DNA of 64,000 nt from Chloroflexota bacterium (lineage in GTDB: Bacteria > Chloroflexota > Dehalococcoidia > JABGRK01), in the NCBI GenBank assembly GCA_018648325.1, contig JABGRK010000016.1:73338-137337 (forward strand), read 5' to 3'. A program made the position numbers and the translations under genes. Every line of letters begins with the position of its first letter. Positions within the stretch are counted from its first letter, which is position 1. The notes under the pieces were generated by a model. The model searched no databases, was not told where the DNA came from, and saw only the letters and a program-made list of their open reading frames with translations. Positions 28,291-37,219 of this stretch are shown here, piece after piece.

Positions 28291-29626
28291 GACCCAGTTC
28301 AATTGCTTCCTTGAGTGATTTTGCTTTTATAATGTTGATACCCCTAATATTTTGAGCTTGGCTTTGTGCTGGTAGTAGGCATTGTGCAAAGCCAAGCTTT
28401 TTTGCTTCTGCTATCCTTCTCTCTACTTGGCTTACGTTTCTGAGTTCGCCGTTTAGCCCCACTTCACCGATGGCTATGAGATCCGGTTTTACCGGTTTAT
28501 CTCTAAAACTTGATGCAATGGAAAGCGCTATTCCCAGGTCGGCGCCGGGTTCGTTAACCTTAAGTCCACCCACAACGTTAACTATGATGTCCTGATTGTA
28601 CAGCGATATTCCTGCGCGTTTACTTAAAACTGCGGAAATAAGAACAAGCCTATTGAAATCAACACCATTAGTGGTGCGTCTGGGCATCCCGAAGTTGGTT
28701 TGATTGGTTAGCGCTTGAATCTCAACCAGCAGCGGTCTTGTTCCCTCTATGGTGGGCACTATGGTTGATCCCACCGTACCGCTGTGCTCAGAGAGAAATG
28801 CCTTGGATGGGTTGCTAACCTCGGTAAGTCCCTTATCCGTCATCTCAAAAACGCCCACCTCGTTTGTGGAGCCGAATCGGTTTTTAACACTACGCAGCAG
28901 CCGATATGAACTGAATCGCTCGCCCTCAAGATAAAGAACAACGTCTACTATATGCTCCAGAGTGTGTGGTCCGGCAATGGCACCGTCTTTGGTAACATGT
29001 CCAACTATCAATACAGGCGTTCCTTTGGACTTGGCCCAGCCCATTAGTTTTACAGTGCAATCGCGCACCTGTGCAGTGCTGCCCGCCGCTGATGGCAGTT
29101 CCGGCGCATGTACTGATTGAATGGAATCTATTACCACCAATTGTGGGGATATGTGATCGATTTGATTCAGTATATTGTCCATATCCGTTTCCGCAAGCAG
29201 ATAAAGCCCGTTCCCGTCTATGCCCAAGCGGTCGGCTCTCATCTTTATCTGGTGCGCTGATTCTTCTCCGGATACGTATAGGGCAGTACCGTCGTTATCA
29301 CATATGGCTGCGGCAGTTTTAAGCAGCAGTGTTGATTTGCCAATACCGGGGTCTCCACCGATCAGCACCAGGGAGCCTTGAACTATACCACCACCCAGAA
29401 CCTGGTTAAGCTCATTTATGGGCAATTTGATACGCGGGGCATCGTTGGAGCTGATATCAGAAAGCAGGCTGGCGTTTTGCCGTTCGCCGCTTGATGATTT
29501 AGGGGCTATCGACATTTCAACATAGGTATTCCACTGATCACATACGCTGCAGTGCCCCATCCATTTGGGACTTTCGTTGCCGCAGTCGTTGCAGACAAAT
29601 ACAGTTTTACCTTTAGGTTTGGCCAT
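28277..29626 (-). CDS. radA: DNA repair protein RadA
   Basis: RadA (Sms) is a RecA-like branch-migration helicase in recombinational repair. The 449-residue protein has an N-terminal C4 zinc finger (C12, C15, C26, C29), Walker A GDPGIGKST, the KNRFG motif (SVKNRFGSTNEVG), and a Lon-protease-like C-terminal domain. The ATG at 29626 with GAGG is preferred to an upstream in-frame start. It converges on the enoyl-CoA hydratase gene with a 14-base overlap. Confidence 0.95.
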   Translation of the reverse strand: MAKPKGKTVFVCNDCGNESPKWMGHCSVCDQWNTYVEMSIAPKSSSGERQNASLLSDISSNDAPRIKLPINELNQVLGGGIVQGSLVLIGGDPGIGKSTLLLKTAAAICDNDGTALYVSGEESAHQIKMRADRLGIDGNGLYLLAETDMDNILNQIDHISPQLVVIDSIQSVHAPELPSAAGSTAQVRDCTVKLMGWAKSKGTPVLIVGHVTKDGAIAGPHTLEHIVDVVLYLEGERFSSYRLLRSVKNRFGSTNEVGVFEMTDKGLTEVSNPSKAFLSEHSGTVGSTIVPTIEGTRPLLVEIQALTNQTNFGMPRRTTNGVDFNRLVLISAVLSKRAGISLYNQDIIVNVVGGLKVNEPGADLGIALSIASSFRDKPVKPDLIAIGEVGLNGELRNVSQVERRIAEAKKLGFAQCLLPAQSQAQNIRGINIIKAKSLKEAIELGLTSP

Positions 29627-29645
29627 TTGTCCTCGCAAAAGTGCA

Positions 29646-29672
29646 AAGGGAAGCTTAATTTAAGCTTCCCTT
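29646..29672 (-). terminator. Perfect palindromic hairpin between clpC and radA
   Basis: A 13-bp perfect inverted repeat (AAGGGAAGCTTAA and its complement, one-base spacer) lies between the clpC stop and radA. On the minus strand only a short T-run (CCCTTTGC) follows, so termination may be partial and radA could also be read from clpC. Confidence 0.6.
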
Positions 29673-29705
29673 CTATTTAATTTGTCTTTTATTATAGTAG
29701 CTATT

Positions 29706-32162
29706 TTAGGATTGTGCCACTGCGGCAATATCCAGTACTATTTTGTCGTCTACACAGTCAATTCTAACAGTTTCTCCGGGTTTGAAATCGCCTTTAAGTA
29801 ACCCTTCAGAGAGCTGGTCCTCAACCTGATCCTGGATGACACGCCTGAGCGGCCTTGCTCCCAGAGCGGGGTCGTAGCCGTGTTCGGCCAGGTAATCTTT
29901 AGCGGCGTCTGATATTTCCAGCTTGAGATCTTTATCCGCGAGATGTTTCCTGGTCTCCACAAACATCAGGTCCACTATCTTGAGTATATGTTCTTTATTG
30001 AGCGCATGGAAAACGACCGTGCCGTCTATGCGGTTGAGGAACTCGGGCCTAAACGTTTTTTTGAGTTCTCCCATGACTTTGTCTTTCATCTTATCGTATT
30101 CGCGCGTTTCGGTTTTAACATCGTCTGTATCGGTGGCAAATCCCAGCGTAGTGTCGCGCTTTATCAGGTCGGCGCCTATATTACTGGTCATTACCACTAT
30201 GCTGTTGCGGAAATCGACACGGCGTCCCTTGGCATCGGTCAGGTGTCCATCGTCAAATATCTGCAGCAATATATTGAATACGTCGGGGTGTGCCTTTTCG
30301 ATTTCATCCAGCAGAATGCCGCAGTACGATTTGCGTCTCACCTGTTCGGTAAGCTGTCCACCCTCTTCGTAGCCAACGTATCCTGGAGGGGCACCTACCA
30401 GCCGAGATACGGCGTGTTTTTCCATGTATTCTGACATATCCAGTCTTATCAATGCATCTTCGGTGCCAAACATAAACTCGGATAGAGCCTTCACCAGTTC
30501 GGTTTTACCAACACCTGTGGGGCCAAGGAAGATAAAGCTGCCTATAGGCCTGCGCGAATCTTTTATACCGGCGCGAGCACGTCTTACGGCCTTGGCGATG
30601 GAGGCGATGGCCTCGTCTTGCCCGATAATGCGTTTGTGCAAGACATCTTCCATTTGCAGCAGTCTGGTTGATTCTTCGCTGGCGATACGTGCTACCGGGA
30701 TGCCGGTCCACATGCTGGCAACCTCGGCTATATCCTCGGCGGTTACTATAATGTTAGATGCGTCCTGCTCCTGCTGCCATTCTTTACGCAGGTTTTCTAT
30801 CTTGCTGGTAAGTTTAAGCTCACGGTCACGCAGTTCGGCGGCGTTTTCATATTGCTGTGAGGATATTGCATCTTCTTTTTCCTTGTGCAGTTCATCAAGT
30901 GCCTGCATCGTCTCCTTGAGTTTGGGAGGCAGTACGCTGTGCCTGATGCGTATGCGCGATGCGGTTTCATCTATCAGATCAATGGCCTTATCTGGCATAA
31001 AGCGATCCGGTATGTATCGATTGGCCAGTTCCGCGGCATTAGCTAGTGCCTCATCGCTTATGGTCAGGCGATGGTGTTCTTCATATCTGGCTTTGATTCC
31101 GCGCAGTATAAGCACGGTCTCTTCTACCGATGGCTCCGGAACCGTTATTGGCTGGAAGCGTCTCTCCAGTGCAGCGTCTCGTTCTATATGTTTGCGATAG
31201 TCGTCCAGAGATGTGGCACCGATGCACTGCAGCTCTCCTCTGGCCAGCGATGGTTTAAGTATATTGGATGCATCCACGGCACCTTCGGCGGCACCTGCAC
31301 CTACCAGTGTATGCAGCTCGTCGATAAAGATGATGCAGTTGGCGGAGCTCTTGAGCTCGGCTATTACCTTTTTAAGTCGCTCCTCAAACTCTCCTCTGTA
31401 CTTGGTTCCTGCCACAAGCGATCCTATGTCCAGTGTAACCAGTCGCTTGCCAGACAGTGTTTGCGGAACGTCATCGGCAGCTATGCGGTGTGCCAGAGCC
31501 TCCACGATGGCGGTCTTGCCCACACCCGGTTCTCCGATCAGTACCGGATTATTTTTGGTGCGGCGGCTTAGAATCTGTATAACTCGCTCTATCTCATGAT
31601 CACGCCCGATAACAGGGTCCAGCTTACCTGCCTTTGATGCTTCGGTAAGGTCGATTCCCAGTTGATCTACGGTGGGCGTTTTTGTTGTCTGGCGAGCACT
31701 TCCACGCGTTTGCGGTGCATTCTTGCTAAGGATGTTGTTTATCTCGCCCCTGGCCTTTTCCAGGTTAACTCCCAGACTTTCCATTACATTGGCGGCAACG
31801 CCCTCGCCCTCGCGCAATAGCCCGAGTAGCAGGTGCTCCGTCCCTATGTAATGATGGTTGAGCTTGCGTGCTTCGTCTACGGCCAGTTCAATTACCTTCT
31901 TGGCGCGTGGTGTAAGGCCGATTTCTCCGGTTGCGGCCTTTTCCCCTTTGCCTATCATAAATTCAACCGAGGCGCGTATTTTATCAGGCTCGATGCTCAG
32001 GTTGGCGAAGGTTTTTGCGGCAACACCCTCGTCCTCACGAATCAGTCCCAGTAGTATGTGCTCTGTACCTATATGAGAATGGTTGAATCTCTCAGCTTCT
32101 TCTTGAGCGTAGGTAAGCACTCTACGGGCTCGATCGGTAAATTTTTCAAAACGATTTGCCAT
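29706..32162 (-). CDS. clpC: ATP-dependent Clp protease ATPase subunit ClpC
   Basis: ClpC unfolds proteins for ClpP. The 818-residue protein has two N-terminal Clp repeats (residues 1-145), AAA-1 with GEPGVGKTA near 210, a middle coiled-coil/UVR-like region ([12 protein letters not shown]), and AAA-2 with GPTGVGKTE near 550. The ClpP-binding loop and the C-terminal domain follow. No ctsR, mcsA or mcsB lies nearby. Upstream is a CIRCE-like operator, so HrcA rather than CtsR likely controls it. Confidence 0.96.
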   Translation of the reverse strand: MANRFEKFTDRARRVLTYAQEEAERFNHSHIGTEHILLGLIREDEGVAAKTFANLSIEPDKIRASVEFMIGKGEKAATGEIGLTPRAKKVIELAVDEARKLNHHYIGTEHLLLGLLREGEGVAANVMESLGVNLEKARGEINNILSKNAPQTRGSARQTTKTPTVDQLGIDLTEASKAGKLDPVIGRDHEIERVIQILSRRTKNNPVLIGEPGVGKTAIVEALAHRIAADDVPQTLSGKRLVTLDIGSLVAGTKYRGEFEERLKKVIAELKSSANCIIFIDELHTLVGAGAAEGAVDASNILKPSLARGELQCIGATSLDDYRKHIERDAALERRFQPITVPEPSVEETVLILRGIKARYEEHHRLTISDEALANAAELANRYIPDRFMPDKAIDLIDETASRIRIRHSVLPPKLKETMQALDELHKEKEDAISSQQYENAAELRDRELKLTSKIENLRKEWQQEQDASNIIVTAEDIAEVASMWTGIPVARIASEESTRLLQMEDVLHKRIIGQDEAIASIAKAVRRARAGIKDSRRPIGSFIFLGPTGVGKTELVKALSEFMFGTEDALIRLDMSEYMEKHAVSRLVGAPPGYVGYEEGGQLTEQVRRKSYCGILLDEIEKAHPDVFNILLQIFDDGHLTDAKGRRVDFRNSIVVMTSNIGADLIKRDTTLGFATDTDDVKTETREYDKMKDKVMGELKKTFRPEFLNRIDGTVVFHALNKEHILKIVDLMFVETRKHLADKDLKLEISDAAKDYLAEHGYDPALGARPLRRVIQDQVEDQLSEGLLKGDFKPGETVRIDCVDDKIVLDIAAVAQS

Positions 32163-32206
32163 AACACTCTCCAGTTGTGGTCTATATCTGCTAGTTTTAG
32201 ATAGAT

Positions 32207-32233
32207 TTAGCAGTCTGCTTGTTCAACTGCTAA
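32207..32233 (-). promoter_or_regulatory. CIRCE-like operator in front of clpC
   Basis: TTAGCAGTC-N9-AACTGCTAA: the left arm is identical to that of the groES CIRCE, and the right arm is its complement in 8 of 9 positions. Spacer length (9) is the same. It sits just downstream of the -10 box, as at groES. Confidence 0.75.
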
Positions 32234-32237
32234 TTAC

Positions 32238-32243
32238 ATTATA
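32238..32243 (-). promoter_or_regulatory. -10 box of the clpC promoter
   Basis: On the minus strand TATAAT is read from 32243 to 32238, upstream of the CIRCE-like site. The -35 region (TAGCAC about 17 bases up) is weak. The clpC leader would be roughly 70 bases. Confidence 0.6.
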
Positions 32244-32418
32244 CAGTATCTTAATTTAAAGTGCTAGAATCCTTGGATACCAACATAAACCCATGCACAC
32301 ATGTTGTCAAGCAAAAACGAGCGTGAATTTTTCAAGCGTATTTTGCTGTAAATTGGACTATATTTTATTCTTTACTAAGACTGATCGCTGATAAATGTCA
32401 GACAGCAACGTAGGTGGA

Positions 32419-33453
32419 TTACATCAACTGGTGCGTTTTTGTTATTTGCTCTATTAAGTTTGTGATATCTGGTGTATTACCATTTTCCGGTGCGGGACCA
32501 ATAGGATCGTTTATATTTTTCTTTCCCAGCAATACATCAAAAGTGGCTCTTATTGATTGAGCCAGCGCATCTACGTTGTATCCACCCTCCAGCACAAACA
32601 GCAGTTTGCCATCACACAGGTCGCTTGCCATAGTAAGAAGACGCCTGGTTATCTGGGCAAATCCGGCTGTGCTTACATTCATGAATGCCAGATGGTCAGC
32701 CCAGTGCGCGTCATATCCGGCTGATACCAGTATTAACTGTGGTTTGTAAGCTCTGGCCGCTGGCAGCAGCACTTCATCGAAAACTTTTAGATATTCAGCA
32801 TCGCCGCAATGTGCCGGCATAGGTACGTTTAATGTATAGCCCAGTCCTGCACCTCTTCCTGTCTGCTCCACTGAGCCGGTACCGGGGTAGTACGGGGATA
32901 GATGGTTGGAAAAGTACAGCACCCGATGTTCATTATAAAATGAATCTTGCGTACCGTTGCCGTGGTGCACATCGAAATCCACTATTAGTACACGATCAAG
33001 TTTATATTTATCAATCGCCTGCTTTGCTGCAACTGCTACATTGTTAAATAGGCAAAATCCCATAGCGCAGTTTCCGATAGCATGATGCCCGGGTGGTCTT
33101 ACCAGCGCAAATGCTGAATCCACTTTGCGCTCCATCACCCAGTCCAGAGCGTTTAATAGCCCGCCTGCCGCATACAGCGCTGCTTCGAATGATTGTGGGG
33201 ATGTTACGGTATCGCCGTCCAGCCAGCCGCCGCCTGATGTTGCCGAGTTTTTTACGTTTTGGATGTGGGAAGCGGTGTGTACTTTGAGCAGTTCTTCTTC
33301 CGTTGCCGGGCGAGCAGGAATATTTATCAGTTGTTCTAGTAAACCGGCTTTGGTTAGTACATCCATGGTCTCGGACAGGCGCTGCGGGTTCTCAACGTGG
33401 CCCCCAGTGTCATGTTTCAGATATATCGAATCGTAAACATAGCCGATGCTCAT
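32419..33453 (-). CDS. Histone deacetylase-like (AcuC/amidohydrolase) protein
   Basis: The 344-residue protein belongs to the zinc-dependent histone-deacetylase superfamily that removes acyl groups from amines. Active-site signatures are RPPGHHA and DFDVHHGNGTQ, plus SAGYDAHWAD carrying the second metal Asp. Bacterial members act on polyamines, acetoin-pathway enzymes or acyl-lysine. The start at 33453 (GAGGT 8 bases upstream) restores the usual MSIGYVYDS N-terminus. Divergent from selB. Confidence 0.9.
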   Translation of the reverse strand: MSIGYVYDSIYLKHDTGGHVENPQRLSETMDVLTKAGLLEQLINIPARPATEEELLKVHTASHIQNVKNSATSGGGWLDGDTVTSPQSFEAALYAAGGLLNALDWVMERKVDSAFALVRPPGHHAIGNCAMGFCLFNNVAVAAKQAIDKYKLDRVLIVDFDVHHGNGTQDSFYNEHRVLYFSNHLSPYYPGTGSVEQTGRGAGLGYTLNVPMPAHCGDAEYLKVFDEVLLPAARAYKPQLILVSAGYDAHWADHLAFMNVSTAGFAQITRRLLTMASDLCDGKLLFVLEGGYNVDALAQSIRATFDVLLGKKNINDPIGPAPENGNTPDITNLIEQITKTHQLM

Positions 33454-33510
33454 ATCAGGTACCTCACTTATAAATGATAACAGACTTAGCAGTGCAGGCA
33501 AAGGACCGCA

Positions 33511-33540
33511 TTGCTATAAAAAATTGCCCTATGCTATACT
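33511..33540 (+). promoter_or_regulatory. Promoter of selB-nurA
   Basis: -35 TTGCTA (33511-33516), -10 TATACT (33535-33540) with TGC in front (extended -10), 18-base spacing, 28 bases before the selB ATG. Confidence 0.6.
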
Positions 33541-33568
33541 CATTTTTGATACCTATCGGAGCGGACGA

Positions 33569-35422
33569 ATGTTTGTAATAGGCACAGCGGGACACGTAGA
33601 TCATGGTAAATCGCTGCTGGTTAAGGCTCTTACCGGCATAGATCCTGATCGTCTTGCCGAGGAGAAAGAGCGAGGTCTTACTATTGACCTTGGCTTTGCA
33701 TGGCTTGATTTGCCCAGTGGTAGAAATGTAAGCATCGTCGATGTTCCAGGCCACGAGCGTTTTATAAAGAACATGCTTGCCGGTGTTGGTGGTATCGATC
33801 TGGCGCTGCTTATTGTTGCTGCTGATGAGGGCGTTATGCCTCAAACCAGGGAGCATCTGGCTATTCTCAATCTTCTTGAAGTAAAAAGCGGCATTTTGGT
33901 TATTAGCAAGAAGGATTTGGTTGAGGATGAGTGGCTCCAGATGGTGATGTCAGATGTGCGTGAGGCGGTGAAGGATACTACACTAGCAACAGCTCCAATG
34001 GTGGCCGTTTCCGCGCTTAAGGGCGATGGATTGCCGAAGTTACTTTCTTCTATAGATAGTCTGCTTGAGTCAACCGCACCAAAACAGGACATTGGTCGTC
34101 CCCGTCTTTCTATAGATCGCATTTTTACCATGACCGGATTTGGAACCGTGGTTACTGGTACGCTTATCGATGGCACGCTTTCGGTGGGCCAGGAAATCGA
34201 AATTGTGCCCAGAGGCATTAAAGCGCGCATTCGCGGCTTGCAGATGCATAAAACCAAGGCTGATTCTGTTGGCCCCGGCAATCGAGTGGCGGTAAATCTT
34301 GCCGGGCTGTCTGTTACCGATTTCAGTAGGGGCGAGGTTCTTACCGTGCCCGGATGGCTTAAACCCACCCGCCGCTTGGATGTTAAGCTGCGCACTGTTC
34401 CTAATCTGGCGCGAGCCGTGAAGCATAACACCAAGGTTACTTTTCACACCGGCTCATGCGAATCACCTGCTAAAGTTCGATTGCTTGAGTCTGATAAGCT
34501 GGGTGCAGATGAGGTTATGTGGGCTCAAGTAAGGCTTGAGAAGCCAGTCGTACTGGTCAAGGGTGATTTTTTCATCGTGCGTGCATCGTGGGGTACGTTG
34601 GGTGGAGGCAGAGTGATTGATCCTTACTCCCGAAGACATCGCCGCTTGCACAAGCCTACGCTGGACAGTCTGGAAGCCTTGGAGCAGGGCGGAGCGCATG
34701 AGGTGCTGCTCAAGTTGCTGGTTAGTGGAAACGGGCTGGAAACAGATCAGCTTATTGCCCGCTCGGGTCTTGCCTCCGATCAGGTTACTCTGGCGATAAC
34801 GGATATGCAGTCAGACGGTCGTGTCATGGTACTTGGTCAAACGCTTGTTTTCTCCTCCCCTGGCTGGAAACGCTTTGCAGGGGAAGTACGTGGGATAGTG
34901 GGGCAATATCATTTGCAATACCCGCTTCGTTTGGGCATACCTAGGGAAGATGTAAAAAGCAGGCTCAAGATGACAAGCAAGGCTATTTCTTCTGCCGTGC
35001 CTCAGCTGGTATTGGATAACGTTGTGGTTGATGAGGGCGCTTCATTGCGTTTGCCGGATCATCGCATCGAACTAAGTGATGTCCAGCGCAAAGCTGCCGA
35101 CTCGTTCCTTAAGTTGCTTGCGGCAAATCCTTATTCTCCGGCCCTTGATGTTCTTCCTGATCCTGCATTGCTGAATCTGCTTGTTGATCAGAAAAAGGTT
35201 GTTCGGGTCTCAGCCAATGTCGTTTTTAGCACTGATGCCTATGATCAGATGGTAAGCAAGGTGATAGCTTGTATGAAGGAAAATGGCAAAATCACTGTGG
35301 CTGTAGTAAGAGATATGTTCAATGCCTCGCGCAAGTATGCCTTGGCTCTGATGGAGCACATGGATGAACGAAAGATAACCAGACGTGTGGGTGATGAGCG
35401 TGTGCTGAGGGCAGGGCAATGA
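33569..35422 (+). CDS. selB: Selenocysteine-specific translation elongation factor SelB
   Basis: SelB is the GTPase that brings Sec-tRNA to UGA codons with a SECIS element. The 617-residue protein has GHVDHGKS (8-15), DVPGHE, and SKKD as the G4 motif. EF-Tu-like domains II and III follow, and the C-terminal third has winged-helix repeats for SECIS RNA. The ATG at 33569 removes 41 non-homologous residues from the longest frame. selA, selD and tRNA-Sec are not in the window. The stop overlaps the nurA start by ATGA, so they share an operon. Confidence 0.93.
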   Translation: MFVIGTAGHVDHGKSLLVKALTGIDPDRLAEEKERGLTIDLGFAWLDLPSGRNVSIVDVPGHERFIKNMLAGVGGIDLALLIVAADEGVMPQTREHLAILNLLEVKSGILVISKKDLVEDEWLQMVMSDVREAVKDTTLATAPMVAVSALKGDGLPKLLSSIDSLLESTAPKQDIGRPRLSIDRIFTMTGFGTVVTGTLIDGTLSVGQEIEIVPRGIKARIRGLQMHKTKADSVGPGNRVAVNLAGLSVTDFSRGEVLTVPGWLKPTRRLDVKLRTVPNLARAVKHNTKVTFHTGSCESPAKVRLLESDKLGADEVMWAQVRLEKPVVLVKGDFFIVRASWGTLGGGRVIDPYSRRHRRLHKPTLDSLEALEQGGAHEVLLKLLVSGNGLETDQLIARSGLASDQVTLAITDMQSDGRVMVLGQTLVFSSPGWKRFAGEVRGIVGQYHLQYPLRLGIPREDVKSRLKMTSKAISSAVPQLVLDNVVVDEGASLRLPDHRIELSDVQRKAADSFLKLLAANPYSPALDVLPDPALLNLLVDQKKVVRVSANVVFSTDAYDQMVSKVIACMKENGKITVAVVRDMFNASRKYALALMEHMDERKITRRVGDERVLRAGQ

Positions 35423-36555
35423 GCCTTGATTTTGGTGAAGTAGCTGCTCAGGTTGATGGCATGGTATCACGCATAAAAACGGGTCAGAAAGATCGTGAAC
35501 AGCGCTTGCGCTATGCAATCAAGGTTATATCTGAAGTCGATACCGATCCACTTAAGGCCAAGCTGGAGCGAAGCGCTGCGACGTGTACATGGATGACAGC
35601 AAAAGTACACGAAGAGGTTAATCGTGATTATGATGTACCGGACTGCCCTGATGATTACAGTGCGCTTGCCACCGACGGCTCACATATCGATGCGGACCGG
35701 CACATTCCAGTCGGATGTGGTCTCATCAATATTGGTAATGCACGCATAACATACGGCCAAAACACGAGCGCCCAGCTCACAAGCGAGCCGACGTTGCATA
35801 TGGAAGAGGTTGTACTTGCCGGCAATATGCTGGGACTCAAACGGGCTGTGCAGGAATGTCAGTCGCTTGCTAAGATGGCAGAGGGAACTAGCGGGCCAAG
35901 CGTGTGTCTGGTGGATGGCTCGTTTATATTGTGGGGCATAACCGGACAGGAGAATGTTGATTATGTGCAGCAGCTTCTTAAGGGCGGATACCTTGCTGCT
36001 CTTGATAAGTTCAGGGATTTAAGGTTGCCGCTGGCCAGCTATATAAGTTTTCCTCGCAGTACGGATGTGGCAAATGCCCTGCGTGTTGCCATATGTCCGT
36101 TCGATACAGCCAACTGCGATAAGCAGTGCGCTGATGAGAAGAAATGCGATGGGCTTGATGGGATACTTGACCGCGATCTGTTCTCAAGCGTTTTGCGTAC
36201 GGATCAGAGGTCTGCAATATTTAGCAGCCGCTCCAAGATAATAGAGAAACATTATCGTGAACACGCAATCTATTTCTTCTATCTTAACGTTGGAGACGAA
36301 ATTGCCAGGGTTGAAATACCGGCTTACGTAGCACAAAATAACGATTTGCTTGAAGCAGTGCATACTATGGTTCTGGATCAATGCAGGCGCGGGCATGGTT
36401 ACCCCGTCGTTTTAATGGAGGCGCATGAGCAGGCAGTTCTAACTGGGGCTGATCGTGAGCAGTTCTGGCGACTGGTCGAAACCATGCTGGAGCAAAATGA
36501 TCTTCCCGCAAGCACGTCTGCCAAGAGCCTCAGCAAGCGCACAAGGTGGATTTGA
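35419..36555 (+). CDS. nurA: NurA-domain 5'-3' nuclease
   Basis: The 378-residue protein has the NurA nuclease signature: an N-terminal Asp in ATDGSHID (D86) and a second Asp in LVDGSFILWG (D166), plus downstream acidic residues. NurA works with the HerA translocase to resect DNA ends in archaea and some bacteria. It overlaps selB by four bases and is followed after 76 bases by the HAS-like gene and herA. No Rad50 or Mre11 gene is nearby. Metal-binding cysteines near residue 235 (DTANCDKQCADEKKCD) are unusual. Confidence 0.87.
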   Translation: MSLDFGEVAAQVDGMVSRIKTGQKDREQRLRYAIKVISEVDTDPLKAKLERSAATCTWMTAKVHEEVNRDYDVPDCPDDYSALATDGSHIDADRHIPVGCGLINIGNARITYGQNTSAQLTSEPTLHMEEVVLAGNMLGLKRAVQECQSLAKMAEGTSGPSVCLVDGSFILWGITGQENVDYVQQLLKGGYLAALDKFRDLRLPLASYISFPRSTDVANALRVAICPFDTANCDKQCADEKKCDGLDGILDRDLFSSVLRTDQRSAIFSSRSKIIEKHYREHAIYFFYLNVGDEIARVEIPAYVAQNNDLLEAVHTMVLDQCRRGHGYPVVLMEAHEQAVLTGADREQFWRLVETMLEQNDLPASTSAKSLSKRTRWI

Positions 36556-36573
36556 TTTCAGGTGTATTTTGCG

Positions 36574-36603
36574 TTGCGGGTGTTTTAACAAATGAGGTAC
36601 AAT
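36574..36603 (+). promoter_or_regulatory. Promoter in front of the HAS-like/herA pair
   Basis: -35 TTGCGG (36574-36579) and -10 TACAAT (36598-36603), 18 bases apart, inside the gap after nurA. Confidence 0.5.
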
Positions 36604-36631
36604 TTGCACTGAGCTGTTAGGGGGTTAAGGT

Positions 36632-37219
36632 TTGCCGGATAAAATAGGCGAGGTTATAGAGGCTAGCACTGCTGAATTCGCTGTAGAATGCTACGAACTA
36701 TACGGCACGCCTGCTCTGGGCAGCCTGATTAAAACCTCCGACGGTGATGTTCAGATATATGGTGTAGTGTACAACGCCACTACCGAAAGCATGGATCCGG
36801 GTCGCCGTCCCATCGCACGCGGCAAGCACGAAAAAAACGAGGCTGATATATATAGCTCTAGCCCGCAACTGGCAGTTCTTTTTCGCACTAATTTTCAAGC
36901 GCTTGTCATTGGTCACAAAATAGACAGCGATGTTAATCGCTATTTGCCGCCGCGTCCGGCCAGAATTCACAGTTTTGTCTACGTGCTGGATGATCGTGAA
37001 GTAAAGGATTTTACTACAAGTCTGGACTTTCTTTATCTGCTGGCAAATGCTCCTTTTGCCGGACCCAACGATGAAATAATTGCTGCGTGCCTGCGCACTG
37101 CTGCGATCGCTCAGGATGACGCCCGCTCGTTTTTGATCAGGGCAGGCAAGGAACTGGCTGTACTGCTTGGTGCGGAGCCACAACGCCTTGAGGCCATCCT
37201 CAGGAGGATAAGGCTATGA
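36632..37219 (+). CDS. HAS-barrel-like protein, probable HerA partner
   Basis: The 195-residue protein starts at a TTG (36632) behind AGGGGG. Its N-terminal half (GEVIEASTAEFAVECYEL, then LGSLIKTSDGDVQIYGVVYN) resembles the HAS barrel found at the N-terminus of HerA helicases; the C-terminal half is predicted helical. No catalytic motif is seen. It overlaps herA by four bases (ATGA), so the two are translated together. Function is inferred from fusion logic and position: an adaptor for HerA-NurA. Confidence 0.75.
   Translation: MPDKIGEVIEASTAEFAVECYELYGTPALGSLIKTSDGDVQIYGVVYNATTESMDPGRRPIARGKHEKNEADIYSSSPQLAVLFRTNFQALVIGHKIDSDVNRYLPPRPARIHSFVYVLDDREVKDFTTSLDFLYLLANAPFAGPNDEIIAACLRTAAIAQDDARSFLIRAGKELAVLLGAEPQRLEAILRRIRL

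Noticed and set aside
30424-31200. A 258-codon open frame opposite clpC
   Set aside because: It is fully antisense to the AAA-1/middle region of a conserved gene, with Ser/Arg-rich composition typical of a reverse-strand shadow.
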